NCBI GenBank assembly: GCA_027002375.1
Contig: JALWZX010000011.1
Location: 19,335-83,334, forward strand
Length of the DNA: 64,000 nucleotides
Source: a candidate division WWE3 bacterium
GTDB taxonomy: Bacteria > Patescibacteriota > WWE3 > 2-01-FULL-39-13
Direction of reading: 5' to 3'
The position numbers and the translations under genes are program-made. Numbering within the stretch: the stretch's first letter is position 1; every line of letters starts with the position of its first letter. Positions 47,045 to 55,893 of this stretch are shown in pieces. The notes below the pieces were generated by a model. The model had not been told where the DNA came from, searched no databases, and worked only from the letters and a program-made list of their open reading frames with translations.

Positions 47045-47613
47045 GATACTATATCCTTTTTGAGTTGATCTATTGTAACTACATTAACTACTTGATTATC
47101 AGTATTTTTCTTTGGGGAAACCTCTCGTTCAACGTCAACGACTAACAAAACTGTAGCCACAACCGATGCAATTAAAGAAAACCAAAAAACAGACCAATAT
47201 GATAACGCATAAAAAGATTGAACACCAAACATAATTGTTAATAACCATGCATAAGATAGCCAAATAAATGCCTGCGAAAAAATCGTCTCAGAATTATGAA
47301 TTAAACCTTGCATATTAGAATTGTATAATTTTGCAGATAATGACGGTGTAACATGTGTATCATGAAAAACATGCGCCTTTACAACAACCCAAATCAATCC
47401 TCCCAAAACAGAAGCTAGCATAAAATAAGAAGAATATGAATTAATCGCGATAAAATTCTCAAAATTTTCGAACGACAATCTAACACCATCGACGGCATAA
47501 TCAGCTTGAAAATAATGTGTTAAAAAGACAATCCCTATAATTTTGGCAGCAACTATCAAAACTGCTGGAAATATTGCGTAATCAATGAGTTTTATTAATG
47601 TTTTAGAAAACAT
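47041..47613 (-). CDS. multi-pass membrane protein, unknown
   Basis: Protein of 190 residues with four hydrophobic segments (~12-32, ~58-78, ~112-130, ~138-158), including VLGGLIWVVVKAHVFHD and FWFSLIASVVATVLLVV. Both termini are probably cytoplasmic. I recognise no family. It forms a 4-base overlapping pair with the 145-residue exported protein, which may be its extracytoplasmic partner. The C-terminal ~30 residues are polar. Confidence 0.65.
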   Translation of the reverse strand: MFSKTLIKLIDYAIFPAVLIVAAKIIGIVFLTHYFQADYAVDGVRLSFENFENFIAINSYSSYFMLASVLGGLIWVVVKAHVFHDTHVTPSLSAKLYNSNMQGLIHNSETIFSQAFIWLSYAWLLTIMFGVQSFYALSYWSVFWFSLIASVVATVLLVVDVEREVSPKKNTDNQVVNVVTIDQLKKDIVS

Positions 47614-47708
47614 AGGCAGAATTCCTTATATAACAAAATTGCTTATATAATAATTATAGTACAAAAGTAATAAACATCAAACTATTTTTCAAATTACTGG
47701 CAATGCGG

Positions 47709-49016
47709 TTAAGTTCCAGCATCTTTGTTGGTTTCGTCATGAGCACCATTAGGATTTTCGTTATTCTTGTTATCGCCAGCATTTTCTGTGTCTTCAGTAT
47801 CACTGTCTTGTGCACCTTTTGCCTCTATTTTTTCGGTATATTGACTGCTTCCACTTATCCATCCTTCTTTACCGGGCTCGTATTCTATTTTATACCACCC
47901 ATTCGATTCCTCCAAAATGTCAAATGTTTCACCTACTTTTACTTGTGCAACTTCAGAATTGCTTCTGCCTGCACCTGATCTAACTCTCAAAAAACCTAAG
48001 CTATTTGGTTTAATCTTAACTTGATCTTTCACACTAACGCCCTCTTTTTCACTATTAGTAATGTCAACTTCTTTGCCTAATATCTGAGCAACAACTTTAT
48101 TCGCATCGTCAGACAGACCTTCTTCGTGACTTGACCCCAAGTATGCAACTAATGTACCGTCTTCTAATTTAACATCTGTAGCATTAATTTCGTTTCCCGT
48201 ATCATTATATATTTTACCATTGTCATCAATAAAATAGTCAAACTTACTTACATTTGCTGTATTTCCCAATGTCTGCGAACCTCGTGTAGACAACCAATAA
48301 TTAATCGCTTTAGCCCAATCTTGCTTATTAGTATAACCAGCATTGTCATAGTTGGTAAAACTGTAAAAAGAAACTCCCTCTGGTAAACCTTCGAGTTCCC
48401 CATTAACAGGTCTAATTGGTTCTAAAAATAAATCTACACTCACAGTTACCTCATAACCAGCTCTAGCTTTTAATGTCGTTTGCAAAGACTCGTATCCATC
48501 TTTTTTATACTCAACATTGTATGTTTCGTCATCTTTATGGTTCAGTAAAGATTTAGTAGAAACTTTCACGGGTGCTTTCCCAACCTCTACACCGTCAATT
48601 ACAATACTAACATCATCTAAATTAGGGGAAACAAAAGAAAGAAGTGCATCATCTCTACCTGTCTTCGTTAACCACGTATTTGACCCAGACCTAAAAACAT
48701 CGCTAATACCTAAATCTCTGATCACAACAACCATTGTATTAGCTGATGGATTAATCGTTGTCTTATATGAGTTCAGATCACCGTTCATTTCTACTTCAAC
48801 ATTCGTAGTCTTAACATCTGCATAGTTAACAGGCGTTTGTCCCCTATCCTCGCCATTAATCTTAACAGATGCCTTGCCATATAATGAATCAACTTTTACA
48901 GCCACTTTGCCCATTTTCCCCTTATTAGAAAAATTAAATATTAAAGCACCAGTGGCAACAAGTATTGCGATTATAAGAATAATGATTGTAAATTTATATA
49001 AATCAGGTTTTTTCAT
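47709..49016 (-). CDS. anchored PEGA - SH3 domain protein
   Basis: Envelope protein of 435 residues. After a transmembrane helix (~9-28) come two PEGA-type domains (~35-100, KASVKINGEDRGQTPVNY; ~118-190, VSIVIDGVEVGKAPVKV), a middle domain with many aromatic residues (~200-320), and a bacterial SH3 domain (~330-405; GFLRVRSGAGRSNSEVAQV, GWYKIEYEPGKEGWISG). The tail is acidic and Asn-rich. PEGA and SH3b domains commonly bind cell-wall or surface glycans, so wall attachment is likely. Confidence 0.85.
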   Translation of the reverse strand: MKKPDLYKFTIIILIIAILVATGALIFNFSNKGKMGKVAVKVDSLYGKASVKINGEDRGQTPVNYADVKTTNVEVEMNGDLNSYKTTINPSANTMVVVIRDLGISDVFRSGSNTWLTKTGRDDALLSFVSPNLDDVSIVIDGVEVGKAPVKVSTKSLLNHKDDETYNVEYKKDGYESLQTTLKARAGYEVTVSVDLFLEPIRPVNGELEGLPEGVSFYSFTNYDNAGYTNKQDWAKAINYWLSTRGSQTLGNTANVSKFDYFIDDNGKIYNDTGNEINATDVKLEDGTLVAYLGSSHEEGLSDDANKVVAQILGKEVDITNSEKEGVSVKDQVKIKPNSLGFLRVRSGAGRSNSEVAQVKVGETFDILEESNGWYKIEYEPGKEGWISGSSQYTEKIEAKGAQDSDTEDTENAGDNKNNENPNGAHDETNKDAGT

Positions 49017-49228
49017 ATATAATTAGAAACTAACATTTTATACAATTGTATACAAGATTGTACATAAATTTTATGTGGAACTCAACGCTCGTATTGCGTC
49101 TTACGACTTTAAATATTAAAGAACATTTGTTTTCTTACGTCAAAAGACATAGCAACTAAACGTGCTCACAATGTAGACTTTTCAAATCTTCTAATATACA
49201 ATAAGCTCAAGATTGGCACATTAATTAT

Positions 49229-49304
49229 GGTGAGGTAGCCAAGGTGGTCACGGCACCGGTCTGAAAAACCGGCTATGTGAGTTCGACTCTCACCCTCACC
49301 ACCA
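49229..49304 (+). tRNA. tRNA-Phe (GAA)
   Basis: Full cloverleaf of 76 bases. Acceptor GGTGAGG pairs with CCTCACC, followed by discriminator A and an encoded CCA. The anticodon stem CCGGT/ACCGG encloses loop CTGAAAA with anticodon GAA (49263-49265). The T loop is GTTCGACTC. Confidence 0.97.
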
Positions 49305-49370
49305 CATGAGATTAGCGAGCGAGAAATCATTGATATTAAATTATACTTAATCGTAATCTCATACCTGTTC

Positions 49371-49393
49371 CTACGCTTAAACTTTAGGCGTAG
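49371..49393 (+). promoter_or_regulatory. hairpin in the leader of the DUF5684 gene
   Basis: CTACGCTTA pairs with TAGGCGTAG (one G-T pair) around the loop AACTT, 35 bases before the ATG at 49429. It resembles the short palindromes with a TTAAACTTTA-like centre seen in repeat family A. A role in message stability or regulation is possible. Confidence 0.4.
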
Positions 49394-49428
49394 AGTCAAT
49401 AATATTCACAAGGGGGTGAACATTACAA

Positions 49429-49914
49429 ATGCCAGCACAACCAACTTTATACGCAGATCCTTATGCAAATTCTTACGCAGCTGATGCCGCAACAACTGCT
49501 GCAACAGGCGCATTCTTCGGAATATACATGCTTTTTTGGCTTGCAATCGCAGTATTAATGCTAATTGCTCAAATAAAGGTATTTTCGAAAGCAGGAAGAA
49601 AATGGTGGGAAGCTTTAATTCCCTTTTACAACATATATGTATTATTAGAAATAGTACAAAGACCCGGATGGTGGTTAATATTATTTTTTGTTCCATTCGT
49701 AAACTTCGTGGTAATGATAATCTTATTAAACGATCTATCAAAAGCTTTCGGTCACGGTGTCGGTTTCACCTTAGGTTTATTATTTTTAGGCCCAATATTT
49801 TGGTTAATATTAGGTTTCAATAAAGACAAGTATGTTTTAGCTAAAGCTTCAACATCACAAAAACCGGTAGCAGAAACGGATGTTAAGCAAGAAACTGTAC
49901 AAAAGGCAGAATAA
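49429..49914 (+). CDS. DUF5684 family membrane protein
   Basis: Protein of 161 residues. After a short Ala/Tyr-rich N-terminus it has hydrophobic segments at ~28-48, ~72-92 (GWWLILFFVPFVNFVVMII) and ~105-128. The DUF5684 signature is clear: FSKAGRKWWEALIPFYNIYV, LLEIVQRPGWW, LSKAFGHGVGF. The function is unknown. A good ribosome site (AAGGGGGTGA, 49409-49418) precedes the ATG by about 10 bases, which is rare in this window and points to strong expression. Its terminator follows at 49944. Confidence 0.88.
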   Translation: MPAQPTLYADPYANSYAADAATTAATGAFFGIYMLFWLAIAVLMLIAQIKVFSKAGRKWWEALIPFYNIYVLLEIVQRPGWWLILFFVPFVNFVVMIILLNDLSKAFGHGVGFTLGLLFLGPIFWLILGFNKDKYVLAKASTSQKPVAETDVKQETVQKAE

Positions 49915-49943
49915 ATAATTCTACCGAAACATTTGTATGCGAC

Positions 49944-49971
49944 AGTCGCGGGCTTATGCCCGCGACTTTTT
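49944..49971 (+). terminator. rho-independent terminator of the DUF5684 gene
   Basis: AGTCGCGGGC, loop TTAT, GCCCGCGACT, followed by TTTT: a perfect 10-bp GC-rich stem with a T-run, 30 bases after the stop codon. Confidence 0.85.
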
Positions 49972-50005
49972 GTTAGAAAAGTCACAAACTAAAATTTTGT
50001 AATTT

Positions 50006-50190
50006 TTATCGCTAATTATTATATTAATCCGAACATAAAACCCGCGACTTTAGTCGCGTGGGTGAAGTTTAGTCAATCGCATAATGTAATTATGCGACTA
50101 TTTTCTAATGTAAGCCACGTACTTTAGTGTGTGGCAGTTCACTGAGCAATTCCACTCACACGCTAAAGTGCGTAATTTTAAGTTTGGGGG
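50006..50190 (+). repeat. repeat family A, composite copy A7
   Basis: Begins TTATCGCTAATTATTATATT and ends ACGCTAAAGTGCGTAATTTT followed by AAGTTTGGGG. Two more palindromes lie between the ends: CCCGCGACTTTAGTCGCG (50041-50058) and CCACGTACTTTAGTGTGTGG (50115-50134). Hairpins of the type CGACTTTAGTCG are typical of IS200/IS605 ends, but no transposase gene is present. The remaining bases up to 50328 are AT-rich with nothing recognisable. Confidence 0.75.
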
Positions 50191-50328
50191 AATTAAAGTA
50201 CTCTAGACCCTAAACAATTAGCACACAGATAGATTTGCACAAACTCTAGTAGACCTAAAACATGTCTCACAGAATCAGTAGTTAAAATATTTAAAACAAT
50301 TAAATTTTATGGTAAGTTTTCATTAATA

Positions 50329-51543
50329 ATGATAAAAAAAGAATGTCAAACTTGTCACAATCAATTCACAATCATAGATCAAGAAATTGATTTTCTAAAA
50401 AAGCTTGACTTTCCCCTACCGACTGACTGCCCTAAATGTAGAAAGGAAAAAAGAGAAAAGTTAGTAGATAAACCATTTTATGAGGAAGTCAAATGTGATA
50501 ACTGCAAAAAAGAAATTTTAATTTGGCATAAAGTAGAACCAAACAAACAAATCTTTTGTAGAGAGTGCTTTAGAAAACTAAAACACGAGGGCAAACTTGA
50601 TCGACCACAACCAGGATACAAAGAAGGAATTCCATTTTTTGAACAACTTAAAGAGCTTCACAAACAAACACCAATAGTCGGAACAGATATCTACCAAGAT
50701 GATGAAGTTAACCAAAAAACATTAAGATCACATGAATGTTCATATACTACAAACACAATTGATTCATTTGATTTATCTAAATGTGTTAACACCGTAAATT
50801 CACAACATCTAATCAATGCTAATAATTGTGTTGATTGTACAAACTCGATGGCTACTGAAAACTCAGTCGGCTTAGTTTCCTCATACAGATGCAATAATTG
50901 CTCATATTTAAATTCTTGTTTTGTTTGCGACAATTGCCATTACTGCGATAATTGTGAAGACTGCCAAAATTGTTTCGCATGCTCTGGGTTGCGAAATAAA
51001 AAATATTATGTTTTTAACAAAAAATATTCGGAAAAAGAGTATAAAGCAAAAGTAAAAGAACTTTCACGACTTCCACATAATGAATTAATTGAAACAATAA
51101 AAAATTTTAAAAATACCTTACCCCTACCAGAATCTAGAAGACATCAAAACATAAACGATTGCAAATACACCAACGAAGTATTTAATTGTAATGGTTGTTT
51201 TTATGCATTTGAATCTAGAAACGTAAATAATAGTGGCTATTTATGGCATTCAGAAGCTATAAAGAACTCTTGGGATATTACAACAATGGCCAGAAGAGTT
51301 AATGATTCATATAGCTGTTCAGACATGAGTTATGTAGAAAATTGTTACTTTTCATCAAGACTATTTGATTCGTCTAATTGTTATTTCTCACATGATCTAT
51401 ATAAGTGTTATAACTGCTTCGGGTGTGTAGGTAATTCAAATGCAAAATACAACATATTAAATAAAGAATATTCACAAGAAGATTATAATAAAATTGTAGC
51501 TCAAATTAGAGACGAAATCGGTTTACATTATAGTGAAGAGTAA
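50329..51543 (+). CDS. large cysteine-rich zinc-ribbon protein
   Basis: Cytoplasmic protein of 404 residues with about 40 cysteines. An N-terminal zinc-ribbon region shows CQTCHNQF, CPKCRKEKRE, CDNCKKEIL and CRECFRKL (residues ~5-85). The central part is a dense series of Asn-Cys and Cys-x-x-Cys steps spaced by 5-7 residues (NNCVDCTNS, CNNCSYLNSCFVCDNCHYC, CEDCQNCFACSG), which could form a right-handed beta-helix. Motifs YYVFNKKYSEKEYKAKV and KYNILNKEYSQEDYNKIV form a long-range repeat. Similar proteins are common in CPR genomes, without known function. The next gene carries only the N-terminal ribbon. Confidence 0.75.
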   Translation: MIKKECQTCHNQFTIIDQEIDFLKKLDFPLPTDCPKCRKEKREKLVDKPFYEEVKCDNCKKEILIWHKVEPNKQIFCRECFRKLKHEGKLDRPQPGYKEGIPFFEQLKELHKQTPIVGTDIYQDDEVNQKTLRSHECSYTTNTIDSFDLSKCVNTVNSQHLINANNCVDCTNSMATENSVGLVSSYRCNNCSYLNSCFVCDNCHYCDNCEDCQNCFACSGLRNKKYYVFNKKYSEKEYKAKVKELSRLPHNELIETIKNFKNTLPLPESRRHQNINDCKYTNEVFNCNGCFYAFESRNVNNSGYLWHSEAIKNSWDITTMARRVNDSYSCSDMSYVENCYFSSRLFDSSNCYFSHDLYKCYNCFGCVGNSNAKYNILNKEYSQEDYNKIVAQIRDEIGLHYSEE

Positions 51544-51562
51544 CACTTAATTAAATAATATT

Positions 51563-51838
51563 ATGTCAGAAACAAAAATTTGTATAAAATGTTCAAGACA
51601 ATTTGAGATATCAGATCTAGAAAAAGATATTCGCAAGAAAGCAAATGCCCCATTACCCGATAAATGCCACTTTTGCAGACTAAAAACACGTTATAATAAA
51701 CTACCAATGTATGGTTTTAGAAAAGTAAAATGCCATTACTGTGGTGCAGAAATTGTAACATCTGTACCAGATACAGAAGGTCGCCCAATTGCTTGTAATA
51801 AGTGTTATAGAGAAAAGTTTCTTACCGAAATTAACTAG
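51563..51838 (+). CDS. small zinc-ribbon protein, paralogue of the preceding N-terminus
   Basis: Protein of 91 residues made of the same two zinc ribbons as the start of the 404-residue protein: CIKCSRQFEI with CHFCRLKTRY, then CHYCGAEIV with CNKCYREKF. The shared pattern of a ribbon, APLPDKC/FPLPTDC, then a second ribbon shows common descent. It lies 19 bases after its larger neighbour, so the two are probably one operon. It may compete with or regulate the same partner. Confidence 0.75.
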   Translation: MSETKICIKCSRQFEISDLEKDIRKKANAPLPDKCHFCRLKTRYNKLPMYGFRKVKCHYCGAEIVTSVPDTEGRPIACNKCYREKFLTEIN

Positions 51839-51867
51839 AAGACACTAAGTCCATTTTTAACTTCTGT

Positions 51868-54030
51868 CTACAAAGGCGATTCAAAAGAATTCGTTTCATC
51901 TTCTTCATACAGTTTAACGTTATTTTTTATCACTTCGTCAACAACTTGATATATTTTATAATATTTTGTGTAGCTGTTACTTTTTATCTTGTGCACATAA
52001 TCTATCTCCGGGTATGTAACAGTCAAGGTTTTACCCAAAAACGGCTTGCTAATCTTGCCATCAACACTAATCTTTGCCCAAAACTTTCTAATGTCTAGAT
52101 ACGTAAAATCTTCTGGCAACAAATATGGTTTGAATTCCTCATATAAAATATTTGCATCACTTTGACCTAACCTGAAACTAAAGATAGAGCCGACATTTCC
52201 TAATATAGATTTCATAATATTTGGTTCAATTTGCCCTAAATACTGATGCGCAACAGTTAGTGCCAGTTTATATTTTCTTGCCTCAGAAAAAATATTCACA
52301 AAACTTTCTGTGCTAAACTTTTGAAATTCATCTACAAATAAGTTTGCCTGATGTCTTTCTTCGGTGGGCGCGTAAGTTTGTGAAAACATTTCTTGCAAAA
52401 TTCTAGATATCATCATTGACCCTAAAAACGCGCTATTCCACTCACCCAACGCGCCCACCGACAAATTCACAAGTAAAATCTTTTTCTCTTTTAACACATC
52501 TCTAATGTAAAACGAACTTTTAGTCATACTAACAATTCTTCTAACTGTCGCATTAGAAAGCATTTGATTTACCTTACTAATTAGTGGCGAAACAGCTTCC
52601 CTACCATACTTATCAGAAAATGATAAGAATTCCACCGACCAAAAAGTCTTAACCACATCATCACCTATTTTCTCTATCAAATCGTTGCGAAAAGTATTAT
52701 CACTTAGTAATTTAGGAATTCTATCAATAGTTGCACCATTAGAATATTGAAGCGCCAAAACAACCTGCTTTAACAAAAACTCAAGCTTTGGGTTCCAATC
52801 AACACCAAAAAATTTCTTAAAACTTTCAACAACACCGTCAACATACAACTCTTCACTTCTGCTCACCCTTTCTAACGGATTAAAAGACAAAATAAAATCA
52901 TGACTAGTAAAATCAGCATAAATCACATCGTCTTTTCTTTCTTTAGGAATTAATCTAAGCATATCTTTAGCAGTATCACCGTGTGGGTCAAGAAAAATAA
53001 CACCCTCACCTTTATAAATATCATTCAACATCAAAAGTTCCATAAGTTTAGTCTTACCACTACCCGTTTTACCAACAATATACACATGTTGATTTCTATC
53101 TTTTGGTGGAATTCCAACAAAATCAACCCCCAACCTACTAACATCATCAGCACCAACCGGTGCATCAATATCATAAAAGATACCTCCAGGGGAAACCCCA
53201 ACACCAACAATAGAAGTATCTTTACGTTTAGAAGCATCAGCAACACTTTTTGAAACAGGCAAAACTTTTTCGTTCTTTGTAATTAACTTTCTAGACATAT
53301 TTATACTCGCAGGAAAATGCAAAACAGTTGAAATTTCGTCAACAGACAGCAAATCATTCAATTTTATCTTAGAATATTCACCCGGTTCTATTTTTGAAAA
53401 CTTAAAAGAATTTCCATTTTTAAGAGAAAATCTATCAAAATAAAGTTTGAAGTCAGAAACATCTAGAATATCTTTATCATTAGAAATAAGCCGAATTTCC
53501 ACATCATACAAGCTACCCTCAAACTTATTTTTAGTAAGTTTAACAATCTCACGATTACCTCGTAACACAGATGCCGCACCAGTAGAAAAACTCACCTTCT
53601 CTGTAATACCCTTACTGTGCTTTTTCACCCAAACCTCAAGCGAAATAAACAAATCATTACCTTTAAAATTTTGAAAAATCTCAACCAAGTGATCAACATA
53701 ATCAATATCTAAATTATCAAATGTTTTATAGGGAACTAAACCATCTTTACTCTGCACAACCCTTTTAATAAACAAGTCCCCCACCCTTGGATACTCATTG
53801 GTAACCGACACCCCCATATCAGGAAACAAAGATTTAATTACATTACTAACACTATCTGCATTCTCATCGGGAACACCCAGAACAAAATAAAGATAATTAT
53901 CAACTCTCGTTAAACCAATTAAAAACGCACTCTTATCACAAAGTTTTGCGGTACTATTTATAAAGTCAGAAAATTTAGTTAAATCATGAACATCTTCAGT
54001 TGAAGGTTTTAAATAATAGTATTTGTGCAT
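51868..54030 (-). CDS. VirD4/TraG-like type IV secretion ATPase (DUF87 type)
   Basis: P-loop motor of 720 residues related to conjugation coupling proteins. Walker A is IVGKTGSGKTKLMELLM (~318-334) and Walker B VIFLDPHGD (~347). A VNLSVGALGEWNSAFLG segment and the LFVDEFQKFSTESF motif (~563) follow, then TVAHQYLGQ and FRLGQSDA as in TraG/VirD4-like ATPases. The N-terminal ~260 residues are an alpha/beta domain without membrane helices, unlike canonical VirD4. It is encoded away from, but in the same window as, the PrgI/TraC/VirB4 genes at 61403-64000 and is likely to work with them in DNA or protein transfer. Confidence 0.87.
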   Translation of the reverse strand: MHKYYYLKPSTEDVHDLTKFSDFINSTAKLCDKSAFLIGLTRVDNYLYFVLGVPDENADSVSNVIKSLFPDMGVSVTNEYPRVGDLFIKRVVQSKDGLVPYKTFDNLDIDYVDHLVEIFQNFKGNDLFISLEVWVKKHSKGITEKVSFSTGAASVLRGNREIVKLTKNKFEGSLYDVEIRLISNDKDILDVSDFKLYFDRFSLKNGNSFKFSKIEPGEYSKIKLNDLLSVDEISTVLHFPASINMSRKLITKNEKVLPVSKSVADASKRKDTSIVGVGVSPGGIFYDIDAPVGADDVSRLGVDFVGIPPKDRNQHVYIVGKTGSGKTKLMELLMLNDIYKGEGVIFLDPHGDTAKDMLRLIPKERKDDVIYADFTSHDFILSFNPLERVSRSEELYVDGVVESFKKFFGVDWNPKLEFLLKQVVLALQYSNGATIDRIPKLLSDNTFRNDLIEKIGDDVVKTFWSVEFLSFSDKYGREAVSPLISKVNQMLSNATVRRIVSMTKSSFYIRDVLKEKKILLVNLSVGALGEWNSAFLGSMMISRILQEMFSQTYAPTEERHQANLFVDEFQKFSTESFVNIFSEARKYKLALTVAHQYLGQIEPNIMKSILGNVGSIFSFRLGQSDANILYEEFKPYLLPEDFTYLDIRKFWAKISVDGKISKPFLGKTLTVTYPEIDYVHKIKSNSYTKYYKIYQVVDEVIKNNVKLYEEDETNSFESPL

Positions 54031-54075
54031 TTAGATAGGCAAAACAAAGGTTTAAATTTCACTTTTGTATAAAAC

Positions 54076-54639
54076 CTAGCGCATCTTAGAAGCACCGTTC
54101 AACACTTCAGAGGGCTCTTCAGAAAGCCTAAGACTAATTATATTCGCATCACCATAATGTAATCCTCTAATGCTTGGATGTGGTCCTCCTTGATCAACAA
54201 GCGTTCTATTCTCTACCCAAGCCTTCAATGAATAAGGGGTTTCAGGATTATCTTCTTTTAAACACTCAATACCTGTAATATCTACTCTATTTTTGGCAAC
54301 AGGCTGAACCAACGTAACAGTTATACGCTCCTCACGGCCAAAAGCCTTACCGACAATTTGTATCACGTCATCTTCACCATTTACACACCTCATATCTAAT
54401 TGATCAGGAGTTGCCGTAACAATATTAAATTCACCGAAATAACTATCACGGTATTGTCGGTATAATCTTCCTAATTTATCAACTTTCGGATTCATTTTGA
54501 GACTTTTAATATCGCGGCGGCTTCGAAAAACCTCCTGCCAGATCTCAAATACAAGAGAAAGGTCACCTAAGTTCTCCTTCCACACATCAGGAATAGACTC
54601 GTATCTGGGTGTCGTTGGGTCAGTAATTGTTGAATTCAT
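54076..54639 (-). CDS. hypothetical cytoplasmic protein
   Basis: Protein of 187 residues with no signal, membrane segment or recognised family. A helical N-terminal half (VWKENLGDLSLVFEIWQEVF, ~19-38) is followed by beta-strands (RITVTLVQPVAKNRVDITGI) in the second half. It lies in the same orientation between a VirD4-like ATPase and a prenyl synthase, with ordinary gaps. Codon use is like that of its neighbours, so I regard it as a real gene. Confidence 0.55.
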   Translation of the reverse strand: MNSTITDPTTPRYESIPDVWKENLGDLSLVFEIWQEVFRSRRDIKSLKMNPKVDKLGRLYRQYRDSYFGEFNIVTATPDQLDMRCVNGEDDVIQIVGKAFGREERITVTLVQPVAKNRVDITGIECLKEDNPETPYSLKAWVENRTLVDQGGPHPSIRGLHYGDANIISLRLSEEPSEVLNGASKMR

Positions 54640-54699
54640 GCCTACATTATACGCAACACACCTTGTTTGTCAACACTATAACACATTCAACCCCTTTTG

Positions 54700-55779
54700 C
54701 TAATTCCTAACATATCTAGCCAAACCACCCAGAAAACCAGTATCACACTGCCTTAAATTTTTCAACGAATCCGTACCATCTTTCACACCTATAGCAATCT
54801 TATTCTTACAATAATCAACAGCACCACAATCGACCAACATATTCTTAACAATTTCATGATCTTCGTCAGTAACACCTTTTTTCTTTAAAATCTCAACTAG
54901 AACTTCCCTATCTTTTGAATTCAAATGAGTTAAACCATATTGCATCAACAACGTCATCTTACCCTCCTCCAAATCATCTTTATTTGATTTCCCCGTATCA
55001 TTAGGGTTACCAAACATACCTAATAAATCGTCGCGAATTTGAAAAGCAACACCAACGCCTTTAGCGTATTCAGACAACACATCCAAAACATCATCACCCG
55101 CGCCAGCCAAAATTGCCCCACAATGTAATGGATTTTCAAAAGAATAAACCGCAGTTTTCATATACATCATGTTTCCAATATCATCTTCAGAAACGTTAAA
55201 GTTTTGGGAATTCAATACATCTAATCCTTCACCACCACTTGTTATAAACATTCTCTCGGTTATATTCTCAAAAAGCTTTATCTTTACAGCATCATCAACG
55301 TCTAATCCCGCCAACAAATTGTACGCAAAATCACCACCCATAAGACCTGCAACAACACCTATAGAATTAGTAAAATGTTCGATATCCGTCACTTCTAAAC
55401 CATACTTTTCAATAAAATCACCAGCTAACTTATGTGCAGTCGGTTCACCCCTTCTTAAATCAGACTTATCAAACACATCGTCAATTACAAGCCAATGAGC
55501 GTGCAACAATTCTATAATTGCACCTACCTTAAATGCCAAATTTTTATCCTTGCCACCTAACATTTCATATGAAAAATAAACCAAAACAGGCCTAATTCTT
55601 TTCCCCTTTCGTAAAGCAACAGAAGAAAACAAATCAAAAATATCTTTTACCTTATTAGAATATGGGGAATTCAACCGTTTAACTTCCTCCATAAAATACT
55701 CTTCAAAAAATGGGTCAAATTCTGAAATAAAATTGTTTAGTTCTTTTTTAAAATCACTATCAGTAGACATATCATTCAA
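54700..55779 (-). CDS. polyprenyl (geranylgeranyl-type) diphosphate synthase
   Basis: Trans-prenyltransferase of 359 residues that extends allylic diphosphates with isopentenyl diphosphate. The first Asp-rich motif is LVIDDVFDKSDLRRG (DDxxD, ~97-111), preceded by GKRIRPVLVYFSYEMLGG. The second is FQIRDDLLGMFGNPNDTGKS followed by DDLEEGKMTLL (~230-260). The small first-motif spacing resembles GGPP synthases of Actinobacteria and Archaea. The product chain length cannot be read from sequence. It probably supplies the primer for UppS (12494-13207). Confidence 0.93.
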   Translation of the reverse strand: MNDMSTDSDFKKELNNFISEFDPFFEEYFMEEVKRLNSPYSNKVKDIFDLFSSVALRKGKRIRPVLVYFSYEMLGGKDKNLAFKVGAIIELLHAHWLVIDDVFDKSDLRRGEPTAHKLAGDFIEKYGLEVTDIEHFTNSIGVVAGLMGGDFAYNLLAGLDVDDAVKIKLFENITERMFITSGGEGLDVLNSQNFNVSEDDIGNMMYMKTAVYSFENPLHCGAILAGAGDDVLDVLSEYAKGVGVAFQIRDDLLGMFGNPNDTGKSNKDDLEEGKMTLLMQYGLTHLNSKDREVLVEILKKKGVTDEDHEIVKNMLVDCGAVDYCKNKIAIGVKDGTDSLKNLRQCDTGFLGGLARYVRN

Positions 55780-55881
55780 AGTTTAACAGATTAACAAATA
55801 AAGTGTATTAGAAATAAGCAAATTTTTATGCTCATCTCGCACTGAACAAAATCTACATTTAGCAATTAAGCATATTCATTG

Positions 55882-55887
55882 TATAAT
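55882..55887 (+). promoter_or_regulatory. -10 box of the C39-like protease gene (leaderless)
   Basis: A perfect TATAAT ends 6 bases before ATG 55894, so transcription should begin at or within a base or two of the start codon. A weak -35 (TTTAGC) lies upstream. This also decides against the in-frame TTG at 55879, which lies within and before the -10 box. Confidence 0.55.
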
Positions 55888-55893
55888 TTATGC

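Noticed and set aside
50006..50190. Complete IS200/IS605 insertion sequence
   Set aside because: The palindromes resemble such ends, but no TnpA or TnpB reading frame is present nearby; only the palindromic parts remain.
43394..50190. CRISPR array
   Set aside because: The family A copies are dispersed, differ in length and lack regular spacers; no cas genes are visible in the window.
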